This document shows positions 42,735-51,646 of a stretch of 64,000 nucleotides of DNA, piece after piece (position 1 is the first letter of the stretch; every line of letters starts with the position of its first letter). Made by a program: the position numbers and the translations under genes. The notes beneath the pieces are model-generated. The model did no database searches, was not told the DNA's origin, and saw only the letters and a list, made by a program, of their open reading frames with translations. This DNA is from Candidatus Delongbacteria bacterium. GTDB taxonomy: Bacteria > CAIWAD01. The stretch spans positions 186,001 through 250,000 of the forward strand of contig JACKCN010000004.1 in assembly GCA_020634015.1 (NCBI GenBank). Reading direction: 5' to 3'.

Positions 42735-45521
42735 TCAGAGGCCGATGGAAAGTCCGAACATTACCTGACGCGGCGCCTTGAAGCGCGCCGGAGTGCCCGG
42801 GGGGCGCACGCCGTCCAGTGACAGATCGGGATCCCATTCGTAATACACCCGGTTGCTGGCCACGAAGGGATCTCCGTCTTCCCAAACCTTGCCGGTGAGC
42901 GGGTTGATCCAGCCCGAGGAGGCCGGCTGCTTGTTGTTGAACAGATTGCGGATCTCGCAGAAGCACTTGATGCGGATCGTGCGCATTCCGCCTTCCTTGA
43001 TCTGGAAGTTCTTGTACAGGTTGAGATCAGCCAGGAACGGCGCCTGGGCCAGTTCGGTGTAGGGATCAGTATCCACACGCTTGGGCTCATCATCCAGCGG
43101 ATTGTCGGGATCGCCAATATCGATGTACTCGGGGCTGTAGCGATTGCCGCTGTCGTACTCCAGATGCAGATTGGCGCCCCATTCCACGGGCAGGCGGAAG
43201 CCGCCGATGGCCAGGGGCTGGCTGGACGGCAGATAGAAGTTGATGTTGGCGCTGGTGGTGATCGGTTTGTCCCAGCGCAGGAAGTTCTCGCCCAGGTCGG
43301 TGTCGGCATTGCTGATGCGAGCCTGGTTCAGCAGATCCTCGGCCGGTGAACTGCTCTTGCCGGTGAGGATGCTGTAGCTGAAGTTCCAGTTGAAGCTCCA
43401 GTAACGCTGGAAGCGCTGGCGCCAGGACATTTCCAGTCCGCGGCTGCGCGCATAGTCGATGTTGTAGTACTGGGTGTAGTTGATGTTGCCGTAGCGTGGA
43501 TGCAGGCTGTTCACGCTGAAGGCGGTCACGTAGTTGAACATGTCCTTGTAGAACGCGGTCAGTTCCAGCGCGCTGAATTCGTTGAAGCGGTGCTTCAGCC
43601 CCAGTTCATAGGCCACCGTCGTGGTGGGGTTGAGGTTGGGGTTGCCGATCAGCTGGTAGGTGTTGGCGCTGTTGCTGCGCAGGTTGGCGTACACATACGC
43701 GTAGCGCGGCCGCTGGCTGAAGTGCCCGTAACTGAAGAAGAGCACGTCGTTGTCGGTGACCGGGTGACTGATGCCCAGACGCGGGCTGAGCTGGGCCTTC
43801 CAGCGGCCACCGAAGGCACCGAAGGTTTCCTCCTCGAAAAGCCGGCGTCCCGCTTCGGTGACCACGACCACGCTGGGATCGTTGACCACGTCCTCGATGT
43901 AGCCACCCGGGCGCCACACATCCATGCGCATGCCGATGTTGGCGTTCATGCCCTTGAAGCTGATCTTGTCCTGCAGGTAGACCGCCCCGGCGGTGGTCCA
44001 GACGTGATACTGGTCGTAGTCGCGCCCCAGGCTGGTGGAGGTGCCCAGCCAGGGAGCGTTGATGTGCAGCAGCTGCAGCTCGGTGTTCTCGACCTCGAAG
44101 CCGCTTTTCAGCTCGTGTTCATCGTTGAGCTTGCTGGTCAGCGAGCCCTTGAGCGACCAGGTATCACCGAAGTGATCGTGCCAGTAGTCGGTGTCACCGT
44201 AGTCCCAGAACCCGTCGCCCTGAAGAATGGTCACGGTGCCGTCGCGGTTCAGCAGGTACCAGGTGGGGTCGATGTCCAGCGGTCGGCTGTACTCGGTCCA
44301 GTGCTTGCCGTTGACGTCGGCGTGCTGGTTCACGAAGAAGTCGCCAAGCACCAGTTCGAAGAAGGAATTCCGGTTGAGGGTTTCCTTCCAGGTCAGGCTG
44401 AACTGGCTGCTCTGCTGGGTGAAGGTGTTGTAGTTGTCCAGGTTCTGCTGGTAGGCGTAGGGATAGAAGCGCCGGTCTTCCACCAGCGAATCGAAGTAGC
44501 CCTGGTTCACCTTCAGGCTGCGGCCCAGACTGAGCACGAACTTGCGGGTCAGCTTGGGGCGATAGCTGATCTTCAGCAGGGCCGAGGCGTCGTTCTCCTC
44601 GCGCAGGGCCAGCGACTCCATCCAGCTGCGCCATGGCTGCAGCTTGGTGGCGTGTGGCAGATGGGAATCCCCGAAACTGCCGTAGCCATTCACGAAGAAA
44701 CTGAGGTCGCCGGGCAGGCCGAAGGTGGGCAGCGGGCCGCCCAGGCTCAGCTCGAAGACATCCTGATTCTGGTTGTGCGCCGGAAAGTCCTGCCAGAGGT
44801 TGTCGCGCTTCCAGCTGGTGTTCACGAAGAAGTCCCGCGTGCCTTCGCGGGTCTCCACGTTGATCACGCCGGACATCGCCTCGCCGTATTCGGCGTTGAA
44901 GCCACCCGTGATGATCTCGATTTCCTGCACCGCATCGGCGGAGAGGTACACGCCATACCCCTGGCCCGAGATCGGATCCTTCACCGACAGGCCGTCAATG
45001 ATGTAGAGGTTCTCCTCCACACGACCACCACGGATGTGAATCTCATTGTCGTCCTTGACCACGCCCACCTGCTGGGCCACCACGTCGGACACATCCTCGA
45101 CCACCTTGGTGCTGATCTCGTCGGCCTTGAGACGTGTGCTCGAACTGGTGTTGTCCACTTCCAGCAGGGGCCGCTCACCAATGATCACCACGTCTTCGCC
45201 GGCCAGATAGGCCCGCTCGAGGGCGAAGTCGCGCGTGGTGGTCTGGCCATCCAGCACGGGCAGCGCCGTGGCCAGCACGGTCTTGAAACCCAGATAGCTG
45301 ATTTCCAGATCCAGGGTGCCGCTGGGCAGACCGGTGATCAGGTAGCGCCCGTCGATGTCCGTGGCAGCGCCCTTGTAGCTGCCCTTGACCACCAGGTTCA
45401 CGCCGGTCAGCGGTTCCTTGTTCTCCGCATCGGTGATCACACCCGTCAGCCGGGCGTTCTGCCCATGGGCCGTCAGGGCGCAGAGGCCGAGCAGGAGGGC
45501 GAGAAGTTTGATATGTCTCAC
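42735..45521 (-). CDS. TonB-dependent receptor with CarboxypepD-regulatory-like N-terminal domain
   Basis: This 928-residue protein has a signal peptide ('LLALLLGLCALTAHG'). Residues ~24-105 are a carboxypeptidase-regulatory-like domain ('LTGVITDAENKEPLTGVNLV', 'GAATDIDGRYLITGLPSG'). Residues ~115-235 are the plug ('HIRGGRVEENLYIIDGLSV', 'EIEIITGGFNAEYGEAMSGV'), followed by a ~690-residue beta barrel. This is a SusC-like or Oar-like design, and the substrate is unknown. It overlaps the upstream lipoprotein gene by 4 bases. No SusD-type partner is present, so a glycan-uptake SusCD role is not supported. Confidence 0.92.
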   Translation of the reverse strand: MRHIKLLALLLGLCALTAHGQNARLTGVITDAENKEPLTGVNLVVKGSYKGAATDIDGRYLITGLPSGTLDLEISYLGFKTVLATALPVLDGQTTTRDFALERAYLAGEDVVIIGERPLLEVDNTSSSTRLKADEISTKVVEDVSDVVAQQVGVVKDDNEIHIRGGRVEENLYIIDGLSVKDPISGQGYGVYLSADAVQEIEIITGGFNAEYGEAMSGVINVETREGTRDFFVNTSWKRDNLWQDFPAHNQNQDVFELSLGGPLPTFGLPGDLSFFVNGYGSFGDSHLPHATKLQPWRSWMESLALREENDASALLKISYRPKLTRKFVLSLGRSLKVNQGYFDSLVEDRRFYPYAYQQNLDNYNTFTQQSSQFSLTWKETLNRNSFFELVLGDFFVNQHADVNGKHWTEYSRPLDIDPTWYLLNRDGTVTILQGDGFWDYGDTDYWHDHFGDTWSLKGSLTSKLNDEHELKSGFEVENTELQLLHINAPWLGTSTSLGRDYDQYHVWTTAGAVYLQDKISFKGMNANIGMRMDVWRPGGYIEDVVNDPSVVVVTEAGRRLFEEETFGAFGGRWKAQLSPRLGISHPVTDNDVLFFSYGHFSQRPRYAYVYANLRSNSANTYQLIGNPNLNPTTTVAYELGLKHRFNEFSALELTAFYKDMFNYVTAFSVNSLHPRYGNINYTQYYNIDYARSRGLEMSWRQRFQRYWSFNWNFSYSILTGKSSSPAEDLLNQARISNADTDLGENFLRWDKPITTSANINFYLPSSQPLAIGGFRLPVEWGANLHLEYDSGNRYSPEYIDIGDPDNPLDDEPKRVDTDPYTELAQAPFLADLNLYKNFQIKEGGMRTIRIKCFCEIRNLFNNKQPASSGWINPLTGKVWEDGDPFVASNRVYYEWDPDLSLDGVRPPGTPARFKAPRQVMFGLSIGL

Positions 45522-47074
45522 CAGTTGAACTCCTCCTCGATCAGGGTCTGCAGAAACAGGTCCAGATTGTCCAGCCAGTACAGCGGCACACCCATGTAGA
45601 CGAAGCGCGCCTTGTCGGGATCGTGGGCCGCCGCGGTGCGCGAGCCCAGGGTCACCCGGGGATAGGCCAGGGGATCATTGGGGTCTTCGGGCGTGAAGTA
45701 GAGCTCGCTGGCGGTGCTGTCGGGCACGAAGCCGAAGTCCAGGTCGGAGATGCCATTGCCCTGAAAGCTGATCCGGCGCGAGGTGTGCATCTCGGGATAC
45801 CGGTCGGCCCACTCGGCCGCGGGCTGCAGCGGGTGATCTCGCGTGGGCAGCGGAAAGATGTAGTGACGCGCGTTGGTCAGACTTTCGATGGGCAGGCAGA
45901 GTCCCTCGTCCATCTGGGGCAACTGCTCCGTGGTATTGAAGTAACCCACGTCCGTGGAGGCCAGCAGCACCTTGCCGTTGTCCGAGAGATACTGCCCCAT
46001 GGGCGGGCACACGTCCAGCAGGCGCGTGGAGGCGTAGCTGAACCAGAAGACCATCTCGAAGTCCGAGAAGATGTTGTACACATCCAGATCCTCGGCGGGC
46101 AACCAGTAATACACTTCCTGGGCGCTGCCCTCGAGCCAGGGGAAGGCGTCGGAGGAAATCTCCCAGGTGGTGTAGTCGGTGTCCTCCACCAGACCCAGTC
46201 GGTCCATGGCCTCGTAGACCGACTGCTGGCGCACGGCGCTGCTGGTGGGATCGTCAAAGACCACCAGCAGGGGCCCCATGGGCTGGCGCACCATCCAGAC
46301 CCGTTGGACGCCCGCGGCCGTGGTGTCCGTCTCACCGCCGGGGTAGCTGACCGTGTTGGACCAGCTCTGGGCCACGTCCCGCGCGCGCAGGAACATCCGG
46401 TGCGGACCGGGAGTCAGCAGACCGGGATCGAGGGTGATGGATTTGTACACGGGATCCAGCACATTCCACTGGCTGGTGTCATCCAGGGCCCAGTTGACCT
46501 CGGTGATGGTCTCGCTGCCGTCCAGATCCCAGGCGTTGTAGCGGAAGGTCAGATGGGGGAAGGTCCAGCTGGTGTCGCCTCCGAAGAAATTGGAGAGCAG
46601 CTCCTGGCTGTTGGGAATCCAATCCACTTCGGGCGGGCTGTTTCGTACGGGAATCACCACACGGGCCGGGCTGGGGTCTTCGGCGCCATCGTCGTCCACG
46701 GCCTTCACATGAAAGGAGAAGGTATCCACCATGGCGGTCAGCAGCACGATGAAGGTGTCCGATTCGGCATCGGTGCGTGTCCAGAGCGGCTGGCCCAGTG
46801 AGTCCAGCTGGTAGCTCCAGCGGTAGAGATAGTGATCCACCGTGCCGTCGCGATCCTCGCCCCACCAGGAAAGCCCCAGCCGGGCCACGCTCTGGTCCAG
46901 GGTATCGGGGTTGGCCGTGTCCGCCCGGAAGTAACCCAGGCTGAGATGGGTCTGGGGGTTCTCGTTGCCCACCATGCCCGTGCGGCCTTCATCGGGATCA
47001 CAGCCCGTGAGCGTGATCAGCAGACCCAGGGCACAGAGGGCCAGCAGGGCCAGGGGACGCCCGCTTCGCATCAT
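45518..47074 (-). CDS. Uncharacterised lipoprotein with fibronectin-like and amidotransferase-like regions
   Basis: The ATG at 47072-47074 (MMRSGRPLALL) was chosen because a lipoprotein signal follows ('LTLTGC', Cys25). The 518-residue protein has two beta-rich, Ig/FN3-like segments (~45-250; 'FSFHVKAVDDDGAEDPSPAR' and 'GPHRMFLRARDVAQSWSN'). The second half (~265-518) begins 'GPLLVVFDDPTSSAVRQQS' and contains 'GQYLSDNGKVLLASTDVGYF', resembling class I amidotransferase/ThuA-like sheets, but no catalytic Cys is obvious. Family not recognised. It lies between a secreted C-terminal-domain protein and the TonB receptor, coupled to the latter. Confidence 0.8.
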   Translation of the reverse strand: MMRSGRPLALLALCALGLLITLTGCDPDEGRTGMVGNENPQTHLSLGYFRADTANPDTLDQSVARLGLSWWGEDRDGTVDHYLYRWSYQLDSLGQPLWTRTDAESDTFIVLLTAMVDTFSFHVKAVDDDGAEDPSPARVVIPVRNSPPEVDWIPNSQELLSNFFGGDTSWTFPHLTFRYNAWDLDGSETITEVNWALDDTSQWNVLDPVYKSITLDPGLLTPGPHRMFLRARDVAQSWSNTVSYPGGETDTTAAGVQRVWMVRQPMGPLLVVFDDPTSSAVRQQSVYEAMDRLGLVEDTDYTTWEISSDAFPWLEGSAQEVYYWLPAEDLDVYNIFSDFEMVFWFSYASTRLLDVCPPMGQYLSDNGKVLLASTDVGYFNTTEQLPQMDEGLCLPIESLTNARHYIFPLPTRDHPLQPAAEWADRYPEMHTSRRISFQGNGISDLDFGFVPDSTASELYFTPEDPNDPLAYPRVTLGSRTAAAHDPDKARFVYMGVPLYWLDNLDLFLQTLIEEEFNW

Positions 47075-47162
47075 TCCCGTATTCCAATCTGAAAGGTCCC
47101 GGGAAGGTCGCGCGGACGAGGGGTCCCGTCCGCGCAACCAGTCCGGAAAGGCGATTCGTGTC

Positions 47163-49136
47163 TTACTTGATCAGCAGCATGCGCGCATCACGGCTGCCGG
47201 CTCCGTCCACGGTCAGGCGGGCGAAGTAGATGCCGCTGGCGAAGCTCTCGGCGTTCCAGGTGACCTGATGGGTTCCGGCGGTCCGGGGTCCGTCCAGCAG
47301 GCGCGCGACACGCTCGCCGCGCAGGTTGAACACGTCCAGGCTGACGTTGCCGCTGCGATTCAGGCTGAATTCGATCTCGGTGCTGGGATTGAAGGGGTTG
47401 GGATAATTGCCCTTCAGGGTGAAATCGAACACGGGGCCGCGCTCGGCCACATCATCCACGCCCTGGAAATCCTCGTTGTCGCGGGGGTTGATCTTCCAGG
47501 CGTTGAAGTTGAAGGTGACCACACCGGTGAGCAGGTCCACCGTGTCGTTGTTCTCGAAATCGAAGTCCCAGCTGCCGGCGGCGCCCATGATCAGGGTACC
47601 GGTGCCGTCGTTGATTTCCACTTCGCCGAAGCCCAGGTTGGCATCGGTGATGGTCAGGTCGCTCAGGGACACCAGCACGCTCTCGAAGGATTCGGGATTG
47701 TCCAGGATGTCGGAAATGGTGGTCTCCACCGCGTTCACCGTGTTGCCGTCGGAGACGAACTGGAAGGCACTCAGGTAACTCAGCTCGGTCAGGCCGTTGT
47801 ACTCGGTGACTTCGCCGGTCAGGGTCACGCGATCGCCGCGCTCGAGCTGCTCGAGCCAGACACCGTGGGAATTGTTGTTGTACACGTGGATGGAGTGCCA
47901 GGCACCCTCATCGTCGGCAAGCACATAGTCACGGTACGTGGCCGCGCTGTCGGCACCGAAGTCGGTGTAACCCATGGTGATCGTACCGGTGATGGTGGCT
48001 TCGTGGCACTGGTAGATGCTGCCACCGTTGCTGTAGGTGTTCTGCTGGATCTGGGCACAGCTGCTGGCCGTGGTCCCGGTCACGTAGAACTGGGGCAGGT
48101 CCTCGGCGTCGGGGCCACCGGCGGGCCAGAAGCTCTCGCCGCCTTCGTCGTCCAGGGCATGCACGTAGTATTCGACGGTGGAGCCTTCGGGCTGGGCCGG
48201 CAACTCCACACTGAACATGGCCGGGTTTTCGGAATCGCGCGACAGGCTGTACTCGACCCAGCTGCCCGCATTCACACGGTAGAACACGAAGGCCTCGTCC
48301 ACGCCGGTGTCATCCGTGATGTTGGTGCTGAAGATCAGCGGATCGGAGGGCGTGGCGCCGCAGGGGCCCATGTTGGGACCGCTGATCACGGGCGGGCCCA
48401 CCGAAAGAATCAGGTCGTCCAGGTCACGGGGCATGACATTGTAGTTGGCGTAGACCTGGTAGATCACGCCGCGGATCAGGTCGAAGCTGGCACCCAGCGG
48501 CGGGCGTCCGTAATCGCTGAGGTCGTAGGCCGCGGTGCGGATCACGGCCTCGTTGCCGTCGGGATCGGCCACCGTGAACTGGCGGAAGTTGGCCGGGGCG
48601 GATACATCCACGACCACGGCGTTGGCGATCTCGACCAGCATGGACTCGATGTTCTCGGCCACGTGCGTGTCATGTCGGATCGGGTCCAGATTCCACATGT
48701 CCACCTGGATCGGGTCGGGCAGGGCGGCTTCGTAGCCCAGGATCTCCACATCGACGTCAGGAGTGTTGGGGACGATCTCGGTCATGTTGGAGAACACGGC
48801 GCCTTCGCTGGTGCGGTACTCGCTGACAACACCCGTGACACGCAGGCTGTCGCCCACCGCAATGTCGAACCATTCGTTGCTGCCCGACTTGAAGACCAGG
48901 GTTGCTCCGTAGTCTCCGCCGTTGCTGTCGATCATGTAGAAGCTGGAATTGCTGCCCGAATAGAAATGGCTTGAGGACGACAGGGCGATGCCCTCGACCT
49001 GCACCAGCTGCCCGTTGACACCCGAGCTGTCGGGTCCGAAGGCCCCGGGCATCTGGGATTCGGCGATGGTCATGGGTGTCTGTGCCTGCAACAGGCCGGC
49101 ACAGCCCAGGACGGAAAGAATCAGAATGCGTGACAT
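47163..49136 (-). CDS. Secreted multi-OB-fold protein with FlgD-type C-terminal domain
   Basis: The ATG at 49134-49136 follows GGGGAGGAG. The 657-residue protein has a signal peptide ('LILSVLGCAGLLQAQ'). It has repeated OB-fold/YhcR-like segments: 'QLVQVEGIALSSSSHFYSGS' then 'VGDSLRVTGVVSEYRTSEG', and later 'RGDRVTLTGEVTEYNGLTEL'. An Ig-like domain lies between them. The last ~75 residues are a T9SS type A/FlgD-like domain ('GNYPNPFNPSTEIEFSLNRS', 'SGIYFARLTVDG', end 'ARMLLIK'). The OB segments are often linked to secreted nucleases, but no nuclease motif is seen here. Confidence 0.82.
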   Translation of the reverse strand: MSRILILSVLGCAGLLQAQTPMTIAESQMPGAFGPDSSGVNGQLVQVEGIALSSSSHFYSGSNSSFYMIDSNGGDYGATLVFKSGSNEWFDIAVGDSLRVTGVVSEYRTSEGAVFSNMTEIVPNTPDVDVEILGYEAALPDPIQVDMWNLDPIRHDTHVAENIESMLVEIANAVVVDVSAPANFRQFTVADPDGNEAVIRTAAYDLSDYGRPPLGASFDLIRGVIYQVYANYNVMPRDLDDLILSVGPPVISGPNMGPCGATPSDPLIFSTNITDDTGVDEAFVFYRVNAGSWVEYSLSRDSENPAMFSVELPAQPEGSTVEYYVHALDDEGGESFWPAGGPDAEDLPQFYVTGTTASSCAQIQQNTYSNGGSIYQCHEATITGTITMGYTDFGADSAATYRDYVLADDEGAWHSIHVYNNNSHGVWLEQLERGDRVTLTGEVTEYNGLTELSYLSAFQFVSDGNTVNAVETTISDILDNPESFESVLVSLSDLTITDANLGFGEVEINDGTGTLIMGAAGSWDFDFENNDTVDLLTGVVTFNFNAWKINPRDNEDFQGVDDVAERGPVFDFTLKGNYPNPFNPSTEIEFSLNRSGNVSLDVFNLRGERVARLLDGPRTAGTHQVTWNAESFASGIYFARLTVDGAGSRDARMLLIK

Positions 49137-49160
49137 GAAATCTCCTCCCCTTGAAGGCCC

Positions 49161-49206
49161 ACGCGCCCGCTTGTCGGGCGCGCACGCGCCCGCTTGTCGG
49201 GTGCGC
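49161..49206. repeat. Tandem duplication of a 23-bp GC-rich hairpin
   Basis: Two adjacent 23-bp units (49161-49183 and 49184-49206) differ by one base. Each contains the palindrome GCGCCCG-CTTGT-CGGGCGC (second copy with one mismatch). They fill most of the gap between two secreted-protein genes, directly after the upstream stop at 49210. No T-run follows, so this may be an mRNA-stabilising or processing structure. Confidence 0.85.
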
Positions 49207-49209
49207 AGG

Positions 49210-51384
49210 CTACTTGATGACGGCGAACTTGCCCACTTCCACGGAGCCTGTGGCCAGGTCCTCCACGGAAAACAGGTAAAGACCGGTGGCGATGGCCTGG
49301 TTGTGCTTGGTGACCAGGTCCCAGGCGTGCTCACCACCGGAGAAAATGAACGGTGTATCCTGCCCGGCCAGCTGCTCGCGGGTCTGGCGGATCAGGGCCA
49401 CATTGTCGCCCTGATAGGTGCTGGCGTCGTGATCCAGTTCGGCCACCAGATCACCGGAGATCGTGAAGATCTGGATCTGGCAGCGCGGGGGCAGATTGGT
49501 GAACCAGATCAGGCGTTCGTAGGCGCCCGTGCCATCCCAGGAGGCGTGCCCGCGATAGGGATTGGGGTACACGCCCGGTGCGCGGTCGGGTCCGCCGGCC
49601 GCACGATCGTCGGGCAGGGCACCGGGATAGTAGTAGGCGCGGTTGACCTTGTAATCGCTCTCAAGGCTGGGCAGGTTGTTGTCGGCGTTGCCCCGGTCGA
49701 AGGCGGAGACCGCCACCCAGTTGCCGCGCGGCTGGCCGTTGAGCAGGTTCTCGAGATGCAGGGCGTAGTGGAACCAGTGCCCATCGTACTGCACGCTGTC
49801 GGCCAGTGTCACCTCGGCCAGACCCGTGTTGGGCCAGATCTCATTGATGAGGTCCAGCTCCAGCAACAGGGTCTTGTCCTGCTGGATGCCTTCGGTGCGC
49901 GGGCTGCCGTAGACGCGGTAGCCTTCGAAATCCGCCTCGCCCGAAATGGGGTCGATGAACAGCTCGGGGCTGTTGTCCCAATAGAGTGTGATGGCGTGAT
50001 CCGCGACCTCAAGGTGGGTGCGCGGACCCGGTGGAGGCTGGGGCAGCAGGTAGCGGTCGAGCACGCCGTTGGCGATCAGGTCTTCGCCGGGATCGAGCAC
50101 GCCGTTGCCATTGCGGTCTTCCCCGTCCCAGGCGATCTTGGCCCAGTCGGTGGACGCCACCAGGTTGGCCGCGCGATAGTGCAGCACATCCGGAGCGGGT
50201 GAGGCCTGCTGGGTGGGCGTGAGCTGGGCGGCCCGACCACAGGCGATGGCGAACACGGCATTCAGACTCTGGCCCGGACGCAGTGTGCCGAAGCAGCCGC
50301 CACTGGACAACATCATCCAGGAATTGGCATCGGTGGTGCCATAGGGGAACACGGCCTCGCGCAGATCGGGCGTGTAGGTCATCCGGTTGTAACGGTCGGC
50401 ATCGCTGGAGGGCATGCCCAGATCGGGGAAATCCTGGTTGAAGGGCGTGTTCCAGCGCCAGGTGTTGGCCGTGCCCTTCAGCTCACGTGGGTCGCTCACG
50501 CCCGGGGCGCTGCCACCAAGGAAGCGACAGCCCAGAATGCTCTCGGCGAAGCCGTCGTCCCCGTCGGCGTCGTAGCCCACGGCCATGGAAATGGTGTCGC
50601 CCTCGGCGGGGGTGGCGCCATTGGTCAGCACCACACCGGCCAGATTGTCGTACCAGGACCAGCCTCCATTGCCGGGAGCGTAGTAGTCATTGAGGTTGAA
50701 GTTGCCTACCGCCTCGTCGATCCACCAGCCCACGTAGATCGAGTCGATGTCCCAACCCTGCTGTTGCGGATCGCTGAAATCCGAGACGTTGGTCAGGGTC
50801 AGATCCAGGATCACGAAGGCGTCGGCGTAACTGTAATTCCAGGCATAGCAATTCAGTTCGGCCTTCAGACCCAGAGGTTCATGGTTGTCGATGCGGCGGG
50901 TGGTGTAGGGCACCGTGGTCGAGGTATCGGTGAAGGTGATCTGGTACAGGTCGTCGTGGCTGACCGCCAGATTGCTGAACCGCGGGCTCGAGGGCAGGGT
51001 GCTGCGCTGGAGGATCGTGTCGGCCAGAGCGGCCTGATCATCCGCGGGAGTCACTCCGCGCGCCCAGGTGTTGTTCCACTCCCAGCCTTCGCCGTCGCCG
51101 AAGGTCCCGTCGATCACGCCCGTGCTGACCCGGGGCTGTCCACTGACGATGCCCCCCACCCAGAGTCCGCCGTAGGAGAAGTGTTCGACCTGTTCGAACT
51201 CCAGTTCGGAATACTGGCGGTAGAGGCAGGAGGGCTGGCCCTCGATGTTGTAGCCCTGGCCCAGCACCCCGAAGTTGGTGACCGTCAGCCCGATGTTGCC
51301 GGCGGTGGTCCAGGTGTTGAAATCGTCTTCCGCCCGGCCTGTCGCGCAGAGCAGCAGGACCAGCAGGAACCCGGTGAGCTTCAC
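49210..51384 (-). CDS. Large secreted protein with FlgD-like C-terminus
   Basis: The start is taken as GTG 51382-51384 (VKLTGFLLVLLLCATGRA), which gives a clean signal peptide and has GAGAGAGGA upstream; the frame continues to 51669 but is not conserved-looking. The 724-residue protein is beta-rich and aromatic-rich in the first 400 residues ('FSYGGLWVGGIVSGQPRVST', 'NCYAWNYSYADAFVILDLTL'). This is followed by a calcium-loop-like 'DEDRNGNGVLDPGEDLIANG' stretch and FN3-like parts. The end 'GVYPNPYRGHASWDGTG...', 'IFTISGDLVAELDHDAS' and 'GLYLFSVEDL...VIK' is a FlgD-like sorting domain. It is the first gene of the eight-gene leftward envelope cluster. Family not recognised. Confidence 0.8.
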   Translation of the reverse strand: MKLTGFLLVLLLCATGRAEDDFNTWTTAGNIGLTVTNFGVLGQGYNIEGQPSCLYRQYSELEFEQVEHFSYGGLWVGGIVSGQPRVSTGVIDGTFGDGEGWEWNNTWARGVTPADDQAALADTILQRSTLPSSPRFSNLAVSHDDLYQITFTDTSTTVPYTTRRIDNHEPLGLKAELNCYAWNYSYADAFVILDLTLTNVSDFSDPQQQGWDIDSIYVGWWIDEAVGNFNLNDYYAPGNGGWSWYDNLAGVVLTNGATPAEGDTISMAVGYDADGDDGFAESILGCRFLGGSAPGVSDPRELKGTANTWRWNTPFNQDFPDLGMPSSDADRYNRMTYTPDLREAVFPYGTTDANSWMMLSSGGCFGTLRPGQSLNAVFAIACGRAAQLTPTQQASPAPDVLHYRAANLVASTDWAKIAWDGEDRNGNGVLDPGEDLIANGVLDRYLLPQPPPGPRTHLEVADHAITLYWDNSPELFIDPISGEADFEGYRVYGSPRTEGIQQDKTLLLELDLINEIWPNTGLAEVTLADSVQYDGHWFHYALHLENLLNGQPRGNWVAVSAFDRGNADNNLPSLESDYKVNRAYYYPGALPDDRAAGGPDRAPGVYPNPYRGHASWDGTGAYERLIWFTNLPPRCQIQIFTISGDLVAELDHDASTYQGDNVALIRQTREQLAGQDTPFIFSGGEHAWDLVTKHNQAIATGLYLFSVEDLATGSVEVGKFAVIK

Positions 51385-51646
51385 TTGAGGAATGTCCTCT
51401 CTCTGGCCGCGGGGGAGGGCGCGGCGTGCAGGTCGCGGGGCGACCCGTGCTGTTGGCGGCAGTCCGGCGGGCCCGACACTCCCACGGGGCCCGGGCCCGG
51501 TGGGGCAACAGACCCGGTCCGGAATGGGCGCCCAACATAATAAACAGTCCACTGGGCCAAAGCCGACTCGCGCCCACGATGCACTTCTAACGCAAAATTC
51601 ATGGGATTTCAGGCAAAAACCGCTGGCTGTGTATACAGAACAGCAC

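Noticed and set aside
51537..51542. TATTAT as the -10 box of the envelope cluster promoter
   Set aside because: It is a rare AT-rich spot upstream of the first gene, but no acceptable -35 element is found at a suitable distance.
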